Positions 56,330 to 64,000 of a DNA stretch of 64,000 nucleotides are shown in pieces. The translations under genes and the position numbers were made by a program. The stretch comes from Pusillimonas minor (GTDB lineage: Bacteria > Pseudomonadota > Gammaproteobacteria > Burkholderiales > Burkholderiaceae_B). The notes under the pieces were generated by a model that saw only the letters and a program-made list of their open reading frames with translations, searched no databases and was not told the origin of the DNA. Location: NCBI RefSeq assembly GCF_014237865.1, contig NZ_JACJUU010000008.1, positions 62,001 through 126,000 on the forward strand, written 5' to 3'. Position 1 is the stretch's first letter; each line of letters opens with the position of its first letter.

Positions 56330-57473
56330 TATTTTTTTTTGCATCGACCAGTGGTGTGGTGAATACGTCGTATCCGAAGCACCAGTCGGGGTTTTCGTTG
56401 GTTTTTAACCAGGTGTTGTTGTGGGAAACCAGTTGCACCTTGCTGGCGCGCTCGGCACGATTGGCTTCGTATAGGTTAAACACTGCATCAAGGTCTGTAA
56501 AGCCCATTTCCTGGAAGCAGCGGGTAAGTATGGCGGCGTCTTCGATAGCCATGGCAGCCCCCTGTGCCATGTGCGGTTTCATGGGGTGGCAGGCATCGCC
56601 CAGCAAGACCATGCGGCCACGGCTCCAGAGCGGCAGAGGGTCGCGTTCGAGCAAGGGCCAACGGGTGACTTCCTGGGTGCCTTCGATAAGGGCCTGGACA
56701 CTTGAATGCCAGCCGCCAAACACGCGTCGCATTTCATCTTTCGAGCAAGGCTCCCAGCTCTTGGACATGTCCCAGGTGCTTTCGGGCACGCCGGTCACGT
56801 AGTAGATTTCGTCTTTTTTGCGGGTGACAAAGTAGACCATCATGTGGTCATTGCCAGCCCACCATTTGCAGCACATGTCGAAGGGCAGCGCGCCACTGTC
56901 AAGGGGCGTGGGGAACACTGCACGATGGGCAACGTACCCGGTGTACTTGGGCAGTTCGGAGCCAAGCAGGGTGTCGCGAATTTTTGAGTTGATGCCGTCG
57001 GCGCCAACGACAATGTCAGCCTCTTCAGTGGTGCCGTCGGCAAAGCTCAGGACGACTTTGTCGCCCAGGTCTTCGACCTTGGACAATTTTTTATTGAATT
57101 CGAGAATGCCGGGCGGTAGCGCGTCGGTCATGAGTTTGTGGAAGTCGCCGCGGTGAACCGTGAGGTAGCTGGCGCCGTAGTGTGAAACGGCGTAGTCACC
57201 CAGCGGAATCTGGGCCATGACCTCGCCTGTGATGCCGTCGCGGCTGTACCAGTAATCGGGATGGGCGCCAATGCGGTTGAGTTCATCTTCAATGCCCATG
57301 GCACGCATGACTTTCATGACGTTGGGACCCAGGTGGATGCCGGCGCCAATGCGGGCAAAAGCAGGCGCCTGCTCGTACACCTTGACGTTGAAACCTGCTT
57401 TGGCCATAAGGGCTGCACCGGCGGTGCCGCCAAGGCCGGCACCAATAATTGCGATACGAGGGTTCTGTTTCAT
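56304..57473 (-). CDS. nicC: 6-hydroxynicotinate 3-monooxygenase
   Basis: FAD-dependent enzyme converting 6-hydroxynicotinate to 2,5-dihydroxypyridine by decarboxylative hydroxylation. The 389 residues from ATG 57473 (AGGAG seven bases upstream) show the Rossmann motif IAIIGAGLGGTAGAALMAKAG, VVGADGINSKIRDTLLG, and the FAD-binding LLGDACHPMKPHMAQGAAMAIEDA, a segment I recognise from NicC. GIHLGPNVMKVMRAMG and YLTVHRGDFHKLM also fit. It heads the minus-strand operon. The C-terminal NNEQTAPAC is read through an A9 tract; one extra A would instead end the protein at a TAA overlapping the next ATG. Confidence 0.92.
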   Translation of the reverse strand: MKQNPRIAIIGAGLGGTAGAALMAKAGFNVKVYEQAPAFARIGAGIHLGPNVMKVMRAMGIEDELNRIGAHPDYWYSRDGITGEVMAQIPLGDYAVSHYGASYLTVHRGDFHKLMTDALPPGILEFNKKLSKVEDLGDKVVLSFADGTTEEADIVVGADGINSKIRDTLLGSELPKYTGYVAHRAVFPTPLDSGALPFDMCCKWWAGNDHMMVYFVTRKKDEIYYVTGVPESTWDMSKSWEPCSKDEMRRVFGGWHSSVQALIEGTQEVTRWPLLERDPLPLWSRGRMVLLGDACHPMKPHMAQGAAMAIEDAAILTRCFQEMGFTDLDAVFNLYEANRAERASKVQLVSHNNTWLKTNENPDWCFGYDVFTTPLVDAKKNNEQTAPAC

Positions 57474-57524
57474 GGCAGGGCTCCTGAGAAGTGAAAGTGC
57501 CAAATGCTGGAATCAAGTTATTTA

Positions 57525-57540
57525 TAGTGTATGCACTCTA
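57525..57540. promoter_or_regulatory. Operator-like palindrome over the nicC -10
   Basis: TAGTGTATGCACTCTA, an imperfect member of the TAGGTGTNTACACCTA family. It overlaps the predicted nicC -10 (TACACT on the minus strand). Confidence 0.55.
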
Positions 57541-57565
57541 ATTTATTTGGTAAATAAAATTCTTT

Positions 57566-57581
57566 TAGGTGTTTACACCTA
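57566..57581. promoter_or_regulatory. Best operator-like palindrome of the nic locus
   Basis: TAGGTGTTTACACCTA: arms TAGGTGT and ACACCTA are perfect complements around TT. Its centre is 41 bp (about four helical turns) from the neighbouring site at 57525. Confidence 0.7.
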
Positions 57582-57709
57582 GATTTTTATTTTTTAAGCG
57601 TATTTGTAAGTCACTGTATTTAATTTGAATATTTTATATTTATGGCATTATTTCGTAATATGAAATGAAAATATGCCATATGAAAAATAGGCTAATAACC
57701 TGTCGTATG

Positions 57710-57725
57710 TAGTGTGTACATTGTA
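57710..57725. promoter_or_regulatory. Operator-like site before the molybdopterin subunit gene
   Basis: TAGTGTGTACATTGTA keeps the TAG-GTGT-TACA half of the motif; the right half is diverged. It lies 77 bp before the start codon at 57802. Confidence 0.45.
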
Positions 57726-57801
57726 TATGGCTGTGTTTTTATGATTCTTGGGGCTACAATGAGCACATGTGCTGTACTTCGTTGCACTTACGAGGCCCTC
57801 T

Positions 57802-60069
57802 ATGCAATTTCTCGACCCCAAAGCCGACCGCGAGGCTCTTTTTTCACGCGCAGGTACATTGATTGTGGTGCGCCCGGCGGCAGCCTCGCCCAAGCCTGCG
57901 CCTGGGCAGCCAGGTATCGCATCCGACTACCAACAGCCTTATCCCGATATCTTCGTGGCGATGCTCGACGACGGTCAGGTGCTGGCCTTCAATGGCCACG
58001 TCGATCTGGGTACGGGAATTCGGACGGCGTTGGCGCAGATCGTGGCCGAAGAGCTTTACCTGCCACTCGACCGCGTGCGTATGGTGTTAGGCCACACCCA
58101 GGCCACCCCGAACCAGGGGCCCACCATTGCGAGCGCCAGTATCCAGATTTCTGCGGTGCCTTTGCGTAACGCCGCAGCAGTGGCGCGCGAGTTCTTGCAC
58201 GATCGCGCTGCGGCGCAGCTTGGCGTTGCACGCGGTAACCTGCAGTTGGTCGACGGGGTGTTCTGCGCACCCGATGGTGCGCGTATCGATTACGCTGCGC
58301 TGCTGTCCGGCCAGCATTTCCAGCTCGAGTACCAGGCCGAGGTCCCCATTAAAGACAGCGGCCGTTATGCGGTGGTGGGCCAGTCGGTACGTCGTGTCGA
58401 TATCCCGGCCAAGGCTACCGGCCAGTTAACCTTTGTGCACGATGTCCGGGTGCCGGGCATGTGGCACGCCAGGGTTATTCGCCCGCCCTACACCGGGCGC
58501 GACAGCGGCGATTTTGTCGGTCACTCGCTGCAGTCCGTCGATGCATCGGCCCTTCAGGCCATTGCCGACGATATCCAGGTGGTGGTCATTAAAGACTTTG
58601 TTGCCGTGGCCGCACGGCGCGAAGAGCACGCCATCAAGGCCATGAAAGCGCTCAAACTCACCTGGAAGCCCGTGCCGGCACTAACGCCCCTCGATGACCT
58701 TGATCAGGCGTTGCGCGCCCAGGCGCACAACGTCAGGCCACTGGTTCAAAAAGATGAAGCCGATCCGGCCGCCCGACCGGGCGTTACCCTGAAACGCACC
58801 TACATCTGGCCCTTCCAGATGCATGCATCCGTTGGGCCGTCATGTGCGGTGGCCGATTACGCCGCCGATCAGGTCCGTGTGTGGTCCGGTACGCAAAACC
58901 CGCATATGCTGCGCGTCGAGTTGTCGCGTTTGCTCGAGCGCGACGAAGGCGATATAGACATTATCCGCTACGAGGCTTCGGGCTGCTATGGCCGTAACTG
59001 TGCCGACGACGTCTGCGCCGATGCCGTGCTGGTGTCGCGCGCTATCGGGCGTCCCGTGCGCGTGCAGCTTACGCGCGAGCAAGAGCACGGTTGGGAGCCC
59101 AAAGGCGCCGCCCAGCTTATTGATGTCGAAGGCGGGCTCGACCAGAACAACGAATTGCTGTCTTACGATTTCGTGACGCGTTATCCGTCCAACGATGCGC
59201 CCACCCTGGCCCTGATTCTGACCGGGGTTGTCAGCAACCAGCCGCGTATGCTCGAGATGGGCGACCGCACGTCGGTGCCTCCCTATCGTTACCCACGGCA
59301 AACCATTACATGTCACGACATGCCGTCCATTGTGCGTTCGGCGTGGTTGCGTGGTGTGTCGGCGCTGCCCAATTCATTTGCCCACGATTGCTTCATCGAC
59401 GAGCTGGCCGTCGAGGCAGGGGCCGATCCTGTCGAGTTCCGCCTGCGTAATCTGCCCGACGAGCGAGCAGCCGATTTGCTGCGTGCAACGGCGCAGCGTG
59501 CACATTGGGCGGCGGGTCAGCGCGGTTCGCGAGGGGTGCCCGATGCCGCGCACGAGCTGCATGGTCGCGGTGTAGCCTACGCACGCTATGTGCACAGCAA
59601 GTTTCCAGGTTTTGGGGCGGCGTGGGCCGTGTGGGTGATTGACCTGACGGTCAACGCCGATACCGGCAAAATTCGTGTAAAAAAAGTGGTGGTGGGTCAG
59701 GATACCGGCCTGATCGTCAACCCGGATGGCGTTCGTCATCAAATCGAAGGCAACGTCATCCAGTCATTAAGCCGTGTGCTTAAAGAGCGGGTGGTGTTTA
59801 ACGACAAGGGCGTTGTCGATCAAGAATGGGGTGCTTACCCGATTTTGCCTTTCACCGAAGTGCCGCCCATAGATGTGTTTTTATTGCCTCGCGACGACCA
59901 GCCCCCCATGGGCTCCGGCGAGTCGGCCACGGTACCCAGCGCTGCGGCCATTTCGAATGCCTTGTTCGATGCCACCGGGGTGCGTTTTCGCGAAATCCCG
60001 TTCACACCCGACCAAATATTGGCCGGCCTGGCCGCTGTGCTTGAGGGCCAGGCCGAGCCGACAGCGTAA
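57802..60069 (+). CDS. Molybdenum hydroxylase large subunit (nicotinate dehydrogenase catalytic subunit)
   Basis: Molybdopterin-binding subunit expected to hydroxylate nicotinate at C6. ATG 57802 (GAGG six bases upstream) gives 755 residues. The order of subdomains is circularly shifted relative to many family members: a Mo-binding half comes first (GHVDLGTGIRTALAQIVAEEL, GPTIASASIQ), then the a/b hammerhead-like part (VDIPAKATGQLTFVHDVRVPGMWHARV), then IWSGTQNPHMLR-like VWSGTQNPH, YGRNCADDV, and a final Mo part. The catalytic Glu is in PPMGSGESATVPSAAAISNA (about residue 707). It diverges from the nicC operon encoding its likely partner subunits. Confidence 0.88.
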   Translation: MQFLDPKADREALFSRAGTLIVVRPAAASPKPAPGQPGIASDYQQPYPDIFVAMLDDGQVLAFNGHVDLGTGIRTALAQIVAEELYLPLDRVRMVLGHTQATPNQGPTIASASIQISAVPLRNAAAVAREFLHDRAAAQLGVARGNLQLVDGVFCAPDGARIDYAALLSGQHFQLEYQAEVPIKDSGRYAVVGQSVRRVDIPAKATGQLTFVHDVRVPGMWHARVIRPPYTGRDSGDFVGHSLQSVDASALQAIADDIQVVVIKDFVAVAARREEHAIKAMKALKLTWKPVPALTPLDDLDQALRAQAHNVRPLVQKDEADPAARPGVTLKRTYIWPFQMHASVGPSCAVADYAADQVRVWSGTQNPHMLRVELSRLLERDEGDIDIIRYEASGCYGRNCADDVCADAVLVSRAIGRPVRVQLTREQEHGWEPKGAAQLIDVEGGLDQNNELLSYDFVTRYPSNDAPTLALILTGVVSNQPRMLEMGDRTSVPPYRYPRQTITCHDMPSIVRSAWLRGVSALPNSFAHDCFIDELAVEAGADPVEFRLRNLPDERAADLLRATAQRAHWAAGQRGSRGVPDAAHELHGRGVAYARYVHSKFPGFGAAWAVWVIDLTVNADTGKIRVKKVVVGQDTGLIVNPDGVRHQIEGNVIQSLSRVLKERVVFNDKGVVDQEWGAYPILPFTEVPPIDVFLLPRDDQPPMGSGESATVPSAAAISNALFDATGVRFREIPFTPDQILAGLAAVLEGQAEPTA

Positions 60070-60095
60070 ATACAGTGAGGGTGGGTGCCGCCGCG

Positions 60096-61289
60096 TCAGG
60101 GCACCAACGCAATCCCGATGCGCACCTGGCCGTCACTTTTCTGGTTGTAGCCCAGCAGCGTCTCGCCCCAGCCCCTGAAATACTGGACATGCAAAAAGCC
60201 ATTCATGTTCAAGAACGTGCGCTGCAGGGGCCAGGCCGCTTCCAGTTGTGTGGCGGTGCGGCCACTTTTTCCTTGCCGGTAAAGCCCGGTCAAAATCAGG
60301 CCATTGGGTTGCGCCCACCTTAGTTTCCAGTCGACATAGCCGGCGTAATCGGCATAATCGGGGTTTTCGTTTTTGCTGAAATAAGCTTTGGCCCTTGGCA
60401 TAAAGCTGAGTATGCTGCCGCCGTCAAAGCGGTAATTAAGTTCTGGCTGTATATACGCGTTGTTGATCGATCGCGAGTCGATACCGCTTTTGCCATTTGA
60501 CCGATGCTCGACCCCCATGGCCAGGCCGCCGATCCATTGTTGATCTGAGGTGCCTGCCAGGGCCGGGTTGTGCCAGAAAATGCCTGGATTGTAGGTGCTA
60601 TCAATAAAGGGTTTGGAGCTGCCGTCCAGGTCCCATAGCGAGGTTTGTGTATAGCCCAGATAAAAATGGTCATACCAGGCCGGGCGCGCAGGGTTTTCGG
60701 GCGAAAACAGTCGATACTTGAAGCTGACCTGAAAGCGGGCGTTTGTGCCGTCGCGGCCGCCGACATCGAAGTAAATGGGCTCGTAGGGTGAAATGGCGCG
60801 CCGGAAGGTCTCGAATGGGGATGAACTGACGGGGAGCGCTTCGGGGGCGGGCGGCAACCCGGCGGCGTCGGCATGATGTGCAGGAACAGGCAGGTTGGGG
60901 TTGTCGGCCTGAAGTGCTATTAAGGTTGGGCTGTTGTCGACGGCCAGTGTTTGTAGCCCCTGAATATCTTTGGGGACGATTAAGGCCCAGCGTTGGGCGG
61001 CAAACTGGCCTGGAGCAAGGGTGAAAGGGGCGGGGTTTTCGAGCAGTGTGGCGTTGACCGTCATGACTTGCCCGGCCGCGTCCTGCCATTGAATCGGTAA
61101 GGTTTTCTGGGGTGTCCAGGTGATAGGCGCCTTGGTTTCGTTGGCGGCCACCCCTTTAACGTAAAGCGTTTCGCCGGGCTTGGCGCGGCTGGTGTCCAGC
61201 TGGTAGTTTACAAAGGCCCATGCCGGGCGTGCGGCCGCGGCAACAGTAACCAGAAGCAGCAAGTAAATGAGTTTGAGCAGTGGGCGCAT
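60096..61289 (-). CDS. pldA: Outer membrane phospholipase A (OMPLA/PldA)
   Basis: Calcium-dependent outer-membrane beta-barrel lipase, 397 residues. ATG 61289 is followed by a signal peptide (MRPLLKLIYLLLLVTVAAAA, cleaved after AWA). An N-terminal extension of about 150 residues with no recognised fold precedes the barrel, which starts near SPYEPIYFDVGG. The catalytic His/Ser motif is GVEHRSNGKSG and the Asn follows in SRSINNAYIQPE. Alternating hydrophobic strands and a C-terminal strand ending VRIGIALVP complete the barrel. It is convergent with the molybdopterin gene, 26 bp apart, and functionally unrelated to it. Confidence 0.9.
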   Translation of the reverse strand: MRPLLKLIYLLLLVTVAAAARPAWAFVNYQLDTSRAKPGETLYVKGVAANETKAPITWTPQKTLPIQWQDAAGQVMTVNATLLENPAPFTLAPGQFAAQRWALIVPKDIQGLQTLAVDNSPTLIALQADNPNLPVPAHHADAAGLPPAPEALPVSSSPFETFRRAISPYEPIYFDVGGRDGTNARFQVSFKYRLFSPENPARPAWYDHFYLGYTQTSLWDLDGSSKPFIDSTYNPGIFWHNPALAGTSDQQWIGGLAMGVEHRSNGKSGIDSRSINNAYIQPELNYRFDGGSILSFMPRAKAYFSKNENPDYADYAGYVDWKLRWAQPNGLILTGLYRQGKSGRTATQLEAAWPLQRTFLNMNGFLHVQYFRGWGETLLGYNQKSDGQVRIGIALVP

Positions 61290-61395
61290 GATGATAGCCA
61301 GCCGGGTAATGTATGGGGCCCGGCCACAGGAAGTCGAGTCGGTCGTCAGTTTAACCGTTTGGCGGCAATTGTCGGGCACGCGGGGGGGCATCAGC

Positions 61396-61401
61396 TATAA
61401 T
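61396..61401 (+). promoter_or_regulatory. -10 box of tRNA-Arg(TCT)
   Basis: A perfect TATAAT, followed by the GC-rich GCGCCCCGG before the expected start, as at stringently controlled stable-RNA promoters. No well-spaced -35 was found (TTGTCG lies 21 bp upstream). Confidence 0.5.
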
Positions 61402-61427
61402 GCGCCCCGGCAGCCCTTGTTGCCTGT

Positions 61428-61504
61428 GCGTCGTTAGCTCAGCTGGATAGAGCACGGGCCTTCTAAGCCTGAGGTCGGGGGTTCGAGACCCTCACGACGC
61501 GCCA
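61428..61504 (+). tRNA. tRNA-Arg (anticodon TCT)
   Basis: A 77-nt cloverleaf with encoded CCA (61502-61504). Acceptor GCGTCGT pairs fully with ACGACGC, discriminator G. The anticodon loop CTTCTAA gives TCT (reads AGA). The last 13 nt overlap the 3' end and stop codon of the convergent cyclase gene. Confidence 0.96.
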
Positions 61505-64000
61505 TCGGCACCCGTTGATAGCGCCTGTACTACGCGGTTACGGCCCTGGCTTTTGGCCCGGTACAGGGACTGGTCTGCGGCAAGCAGCCAATGGGTGGGC
61601 ACGGCCTTTTTTGTGGGTGTTTGCAGGCAGTAACCAATACTGATCGTCAGGTGCAATACCTGGGTTTCGTATTGAACCGGCATGGCGCCTACCGCTTCGC
61701 GCAGCAGTTCAAGGCGGTTGTGAGCCTCGCCTATTGATTCTACTGCTGCAAAAATAACAAACTCCTCCCCGCCGAAACGTATGACGTGGTCCCCGGTGCG
61801 CTGGAAGTGGCTGCGTAGGGTGTCGGCCAGCAATTGCAGGCACTCGTCGCCGGCGGCGTGCCCATAGTCGTCGTTTATCCGTTTGAAGTGATCGATATCG
61901 ACCATTGCCACCAGAAAAGGCGTGGCGCTGCGTAAACAGTGCTGAAAGAGAATGTCGTAGGTTTGGTCAAAGCGAGTCCGGTTTCCCAGGCCGGTTAGCT
62001 GATCTGTGGTACTAAGCTTGGCCAGTTGCGCGTTGGCTTGTTCGAGTTGCCGGTTTAGCGAACGCAGTTTCCGGTTCCAGGCATAAAACCCCAGCAGCAG
62101 TACCAGTGCACCTGCCGTCAGCTGCCATACCAGGGTGTAGTCAACCTGAGCATTCAGATGCACCGAGCGCCACTGGTTCTCGATTTGATTCAGCTCGTCT
62201 GCCCCCGCACTGCCTACAACTTTCTGCATAATACCGGCCAGAATCGGGTTGTCTTTTACTGTGGCAACGGCAAGTGTGGTGTCCATAGGCACCCGGCCAA
62301 TGACCCTGATGTCGGCTAGCCGAAGGTCTTGCAGCTGTTGGCTGGTTGTGGCCAGCGTGCCAATGTAGCCGTATAGCTCGCCACTTTGCACTTTGCGTAG
62401 CCCCTCTGCTTCGTTGGCAACGGGGACCAGGTTCAGGTTGGGGTGGCGCACGCGCAGGTCCTGGAAGAGTCCGAAGTCGCGCGTGATGCCGATGGGCGAG
62501 CGTTCGAGTTCGGCCAGGGTGGCGATGAAGGGCGATTCGATGCGCCCGAGCAATACGGTGGGTAGCGAGTAGTACGGGGCCGAATAGATGATGTCAGAAT
62601 GATTTTGCAGCCCGCTGCCATTTGACGCGCCGGGAATCAGGTCGCAGCGCCCGGCCTGGAGCGCATCTAGTGATGCCCGCCACGAGGCTGTTTCGTGAAG
62701 CCGGGTTTCAATGCCCAAACGGCGACTGGCCAGTCGCAAAAAACCAGACGCAACACCCTGATGTTGCCCTTTGGCATTAATGCCGTCCAGCGGCATCCAG
62801 TCGCGGTGAGCGCAAAAAGTCAGCGTACGGTTCTTTTGCGTCAGGTAGGCGTTTTCAACGTCCGACAGCATCACCGTGCCGGCCGCGTTGGTCGACGTTT
62901 CAAAATAGGCGCCCAGCCACCGGTTTTCGATAACCCGCATTTCAGAAGGGGTAATGCCGTTGAGCGCCTGATTCAGCACCGGTACCAGCGCTTCGAGCTC
63001 GGGGCGGATGGCAAAGCGCAAATCTTCGCGCACGATGTCATCAAGATGGAGTTCGCCGGCAATATGAATGTTTCTCAGGCCCCGGTCGCGTATCCAGTGG
63101 TTGCCGTTATCGAGCGCAGCGAGCACCAGGTCGACCTGCCCGTTTGCCAGCGCCACAAACATCGATGCCTGATCGTCGAACGCAATGGCGTCGTTGCCCA
63201 GAATGTCTCGTAATGCATCGGCATAAAAAATGCCGGCGCCGTAACCTACGCGCAGGCCGTAGAGGTCTTCTTTGCGGGTCAGGCGAAAATCGGGCGATTG
63301 GCTAAAGCCCACCACAGACACAAAGTGATACGGTTGCGTGAAGCGGCTGAATTCGCGCCGTGCGGGAAGGTCGGAAATATTGGCCATGATGTCAATTTCG
63401 CCGCGCTGAAACAGTTCGATCAGCTGGCTCCATTGGCCCACGACCGGTACGGCCCGAAGCCCGGTCAAGTCCATGATGCGGGCCAGGATGTCGACCGTTA
63501 ACCCCTGAACCTGCCCGCCGTCTTCGAAACTGAGCGGCGCGTAGTCGCGCATCAGCCCGACGCGAAGCGGGCCTTGCTGGCGAAGCAGCGCCTTTTGCGC
63601 CGGTGTCAGTTGAAACTTGGGCGCCTGTAGCGATTTACCGCCAAATTCCTGCCATTTCTCTCGCGTGTCCTCAAGCCATTCGGGGTCAAGGTCGGCCAGT
63701 GCCGCTTCAAGTTTTTGCAGCAGGTCGGTAAGTTCGGGTTGAACGGCAATACGGAAGTCTTCGTTTTCCTGGCCGCCCAGAGGGGCCGGGCCAACAGGCT
63801 GCAAGCTGACCAGGCCCTTTTGTCGAGCAAAGTAAGAAAGGGTGACCTCGGAACCGATAATCGCGTCCACCCAGCCAAACGACAGCGCCTGAATCATTTC
63901 GGGCTGCAGGTTGTACTCGATGAGGTTCAGGCCCGCGTCGCGTAACGTTTGCAGGTAGTAAACGTCGCGCAGCACGCCGATTCGTTTGCCTTTCAGGCTG
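61492..64000 (-). CDS. Diguanylate cyclase with tandem SBP_bac_3 sensor domains (N-terminus beyond window)
   Basis: Predicted inner-membrane cyclic-di-GMP synthase with a very large periplasmic sensor. The frame is open to the right edge (about 835 residues visible; the edge reads SLKGKRIGVLRDVYY, mid-domain). Three periplasmic binding-protein type 3 domains are seen: the end of a first, a second from GPLRVGLMRDYAPLSFEDGG, and a third from RTLTFCAHRDWMPLDG. A single helix (LVWQLTAGALVLLLGFYAW) leads through a short coiled coil to a GGDEF domain with RFGGEEF and an RxxD inhibitory site (RTGD). The stop codon TGA and last residues lie in the acceptor arm of the opposing tRNA-Arg gene. Confidence 0.9.
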   Translation of the reverse strand, partial: SLKGKRIGVLRDVYYLQTLRDAGLNLIEYNLQPEMIQALSFGWVDAIIGSEVTLSYFARQKGLVSLQPVGPAPLGGQENEDFRIAVQPELTDLLQKLEAALADLDPEWLEDTREKWQEFGGKSLQAPKFQLTPAQKALLRQQGPLRVGLMRDYAPLSFEDGGQVQGLTVDILARIMDLTGLRAVPVVGQWSQLIELFQRGEIDIMANISDLPARREFSRFTQPYHFVSVVGFSQSPDFRLTRKEDLYGLRVGYGAGIFYADALRDILGNDAIAFDDQASMFVALANGQVDLVLAALDNGNHWIRDRGLRNIHIAGELHLDDIVREDLRFAIRPELEALVPVLNQALNGITPSEMRVIENRWLGAYFETSTNAAGTVMLSDVENAYLTQKNRTLTFCAHRDWMPLDGINAKGQHQGVASGFLRLASRRLGIETRLHETASWRASLDALQAGRCDLIPGASNGSGLQNHSDIIYSAPYYSLPTVLLGRIESPFIATLAELERSPIGITRDFGLFQDLRVRHPNLNLVPVANEAEGLRKVQSGELYGYIGTLATTSQQLQDLRLADIRVIGRVPMDTTLAVATVKDNPILAGIMQKVVGSAGADELNQIENQWRSVHLNAQVDYTLVWQLTAGALVLLLGFYAWNRKLRSLNRQLEQANAQLAKLSTTDQLTGLGNRTRFDQTYDILFQHCLRSATPFLVAMVDIDHFKRINDDYGHAAGDECLQLLADTLRSHFQRTGDHVIRFGGEEFVIFAAVESIGEAHNRLELLREAVGAMPVQYETQVLHLTISIGYCLQTPTKKAVPTHWLLAADQSLYRAKSQGRNRVVQALSTGADGAS

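Larger units (their letters stand above)
57474..57801. promoter_or_regulatory. Divergent nicotinate promoter region (328 bp)
   Basis: AT-rich intergenic region between nicC (-) and the molybdopterin subunit gene (+). It is clearly richer in A and T than its surroundings and holds three copies of a 16-bp palindrome (57525, 57566, 57710). For nicC, TTTACC (plus 57549-57554) and TACACT (plus 57526-57531) on the minus strand are spaced 17 bp. For the plus gene no good -35/-10 pair was found; TACATT at 57717-57722 or TATATG at 57724 could be the -10. No small gene is apparent. Confidence 0.6.

Overview
The window reads as chromosome of a betaproteobacterium, most likely family Alcaligenaceae (Bordetella/Pusillimonas/Castellaniella type). 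This is inferred from protein character and gene order (greA, yhbY divergent from rlmE-ftsH-folP-glmM, then ppx/ppk/pst), not from a database search. Genes are densely packed and no insertion sequence, prophage or CRISPR array was seen.

Left part (1-31300) is housekeeping. A minus-strand run tsaE-amidase-mutL (mutL cut by the left edge) is followed by tRNA-Arg(CCT), a dCache-GGDEF cyclase and xerD. Divergent from xerD is a two-gene AddAB-like helicase/nuclease pair. Then come the 4.5S SRP RNA and dnaX-ybaB-recR, tal against carAB, an SDR gene, ychJ, a uracil permease, greA, yhbY, rlmE, ftsH, folP, glmM and an OlsB-like N-acyltransferase.

Middle part (31400-45430): ppx diverges from ppk, and pstSCAB follows. 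ppk and pstS each have a well-formed Pho box with a -10 element at the expected distance, so polyphosphate synthesis and phosphate uptake look co-regulated. Next are an alpha/beta hydrolase, a minus-strand SsuABC/NMT1-type ABC transporter, a metallophosphoesterase, an EmrE-type SMR pump, an HpcH/HpaI aldolase and tRNA-Pro(TGG).

Right part (45479-64000): an LTA-synthase-like membrane phosphotransferase precedes the most distinctive region, a nicotinate catabolism locus (about 47400-60070). It holds a MarR regulator of NicR/BpsR type, a branched-chain-amino-acid-type ABC transporter with a fused permease, and a minus-strand operon of 6-hydroxynicotinate 3-monooxygenase (nicC), a [2Fe-2S] subunit and a triple-haem cytochrome c subunit carrying a degenerate molybdopterin module. 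The intact molybdenum hydroxylase subunit is transcribed divergently. A 16-bp imperfect palindrome of the type TAGGTGTNTACACCTA occurs in front of the transporter and three times between the divergent nic genes; at two promoters it overlaps the -10 box. This suggests one MarR-type repressor controls uptake and hydroxylation together. The later ring-opening genes of the pathway are not in the window. An outer-membrane phospholipase A, tRNA-Arg(TCT) and a multi-domain periplasmic-sensor diguanylate cyclase (cut by the right edge) finish the window.
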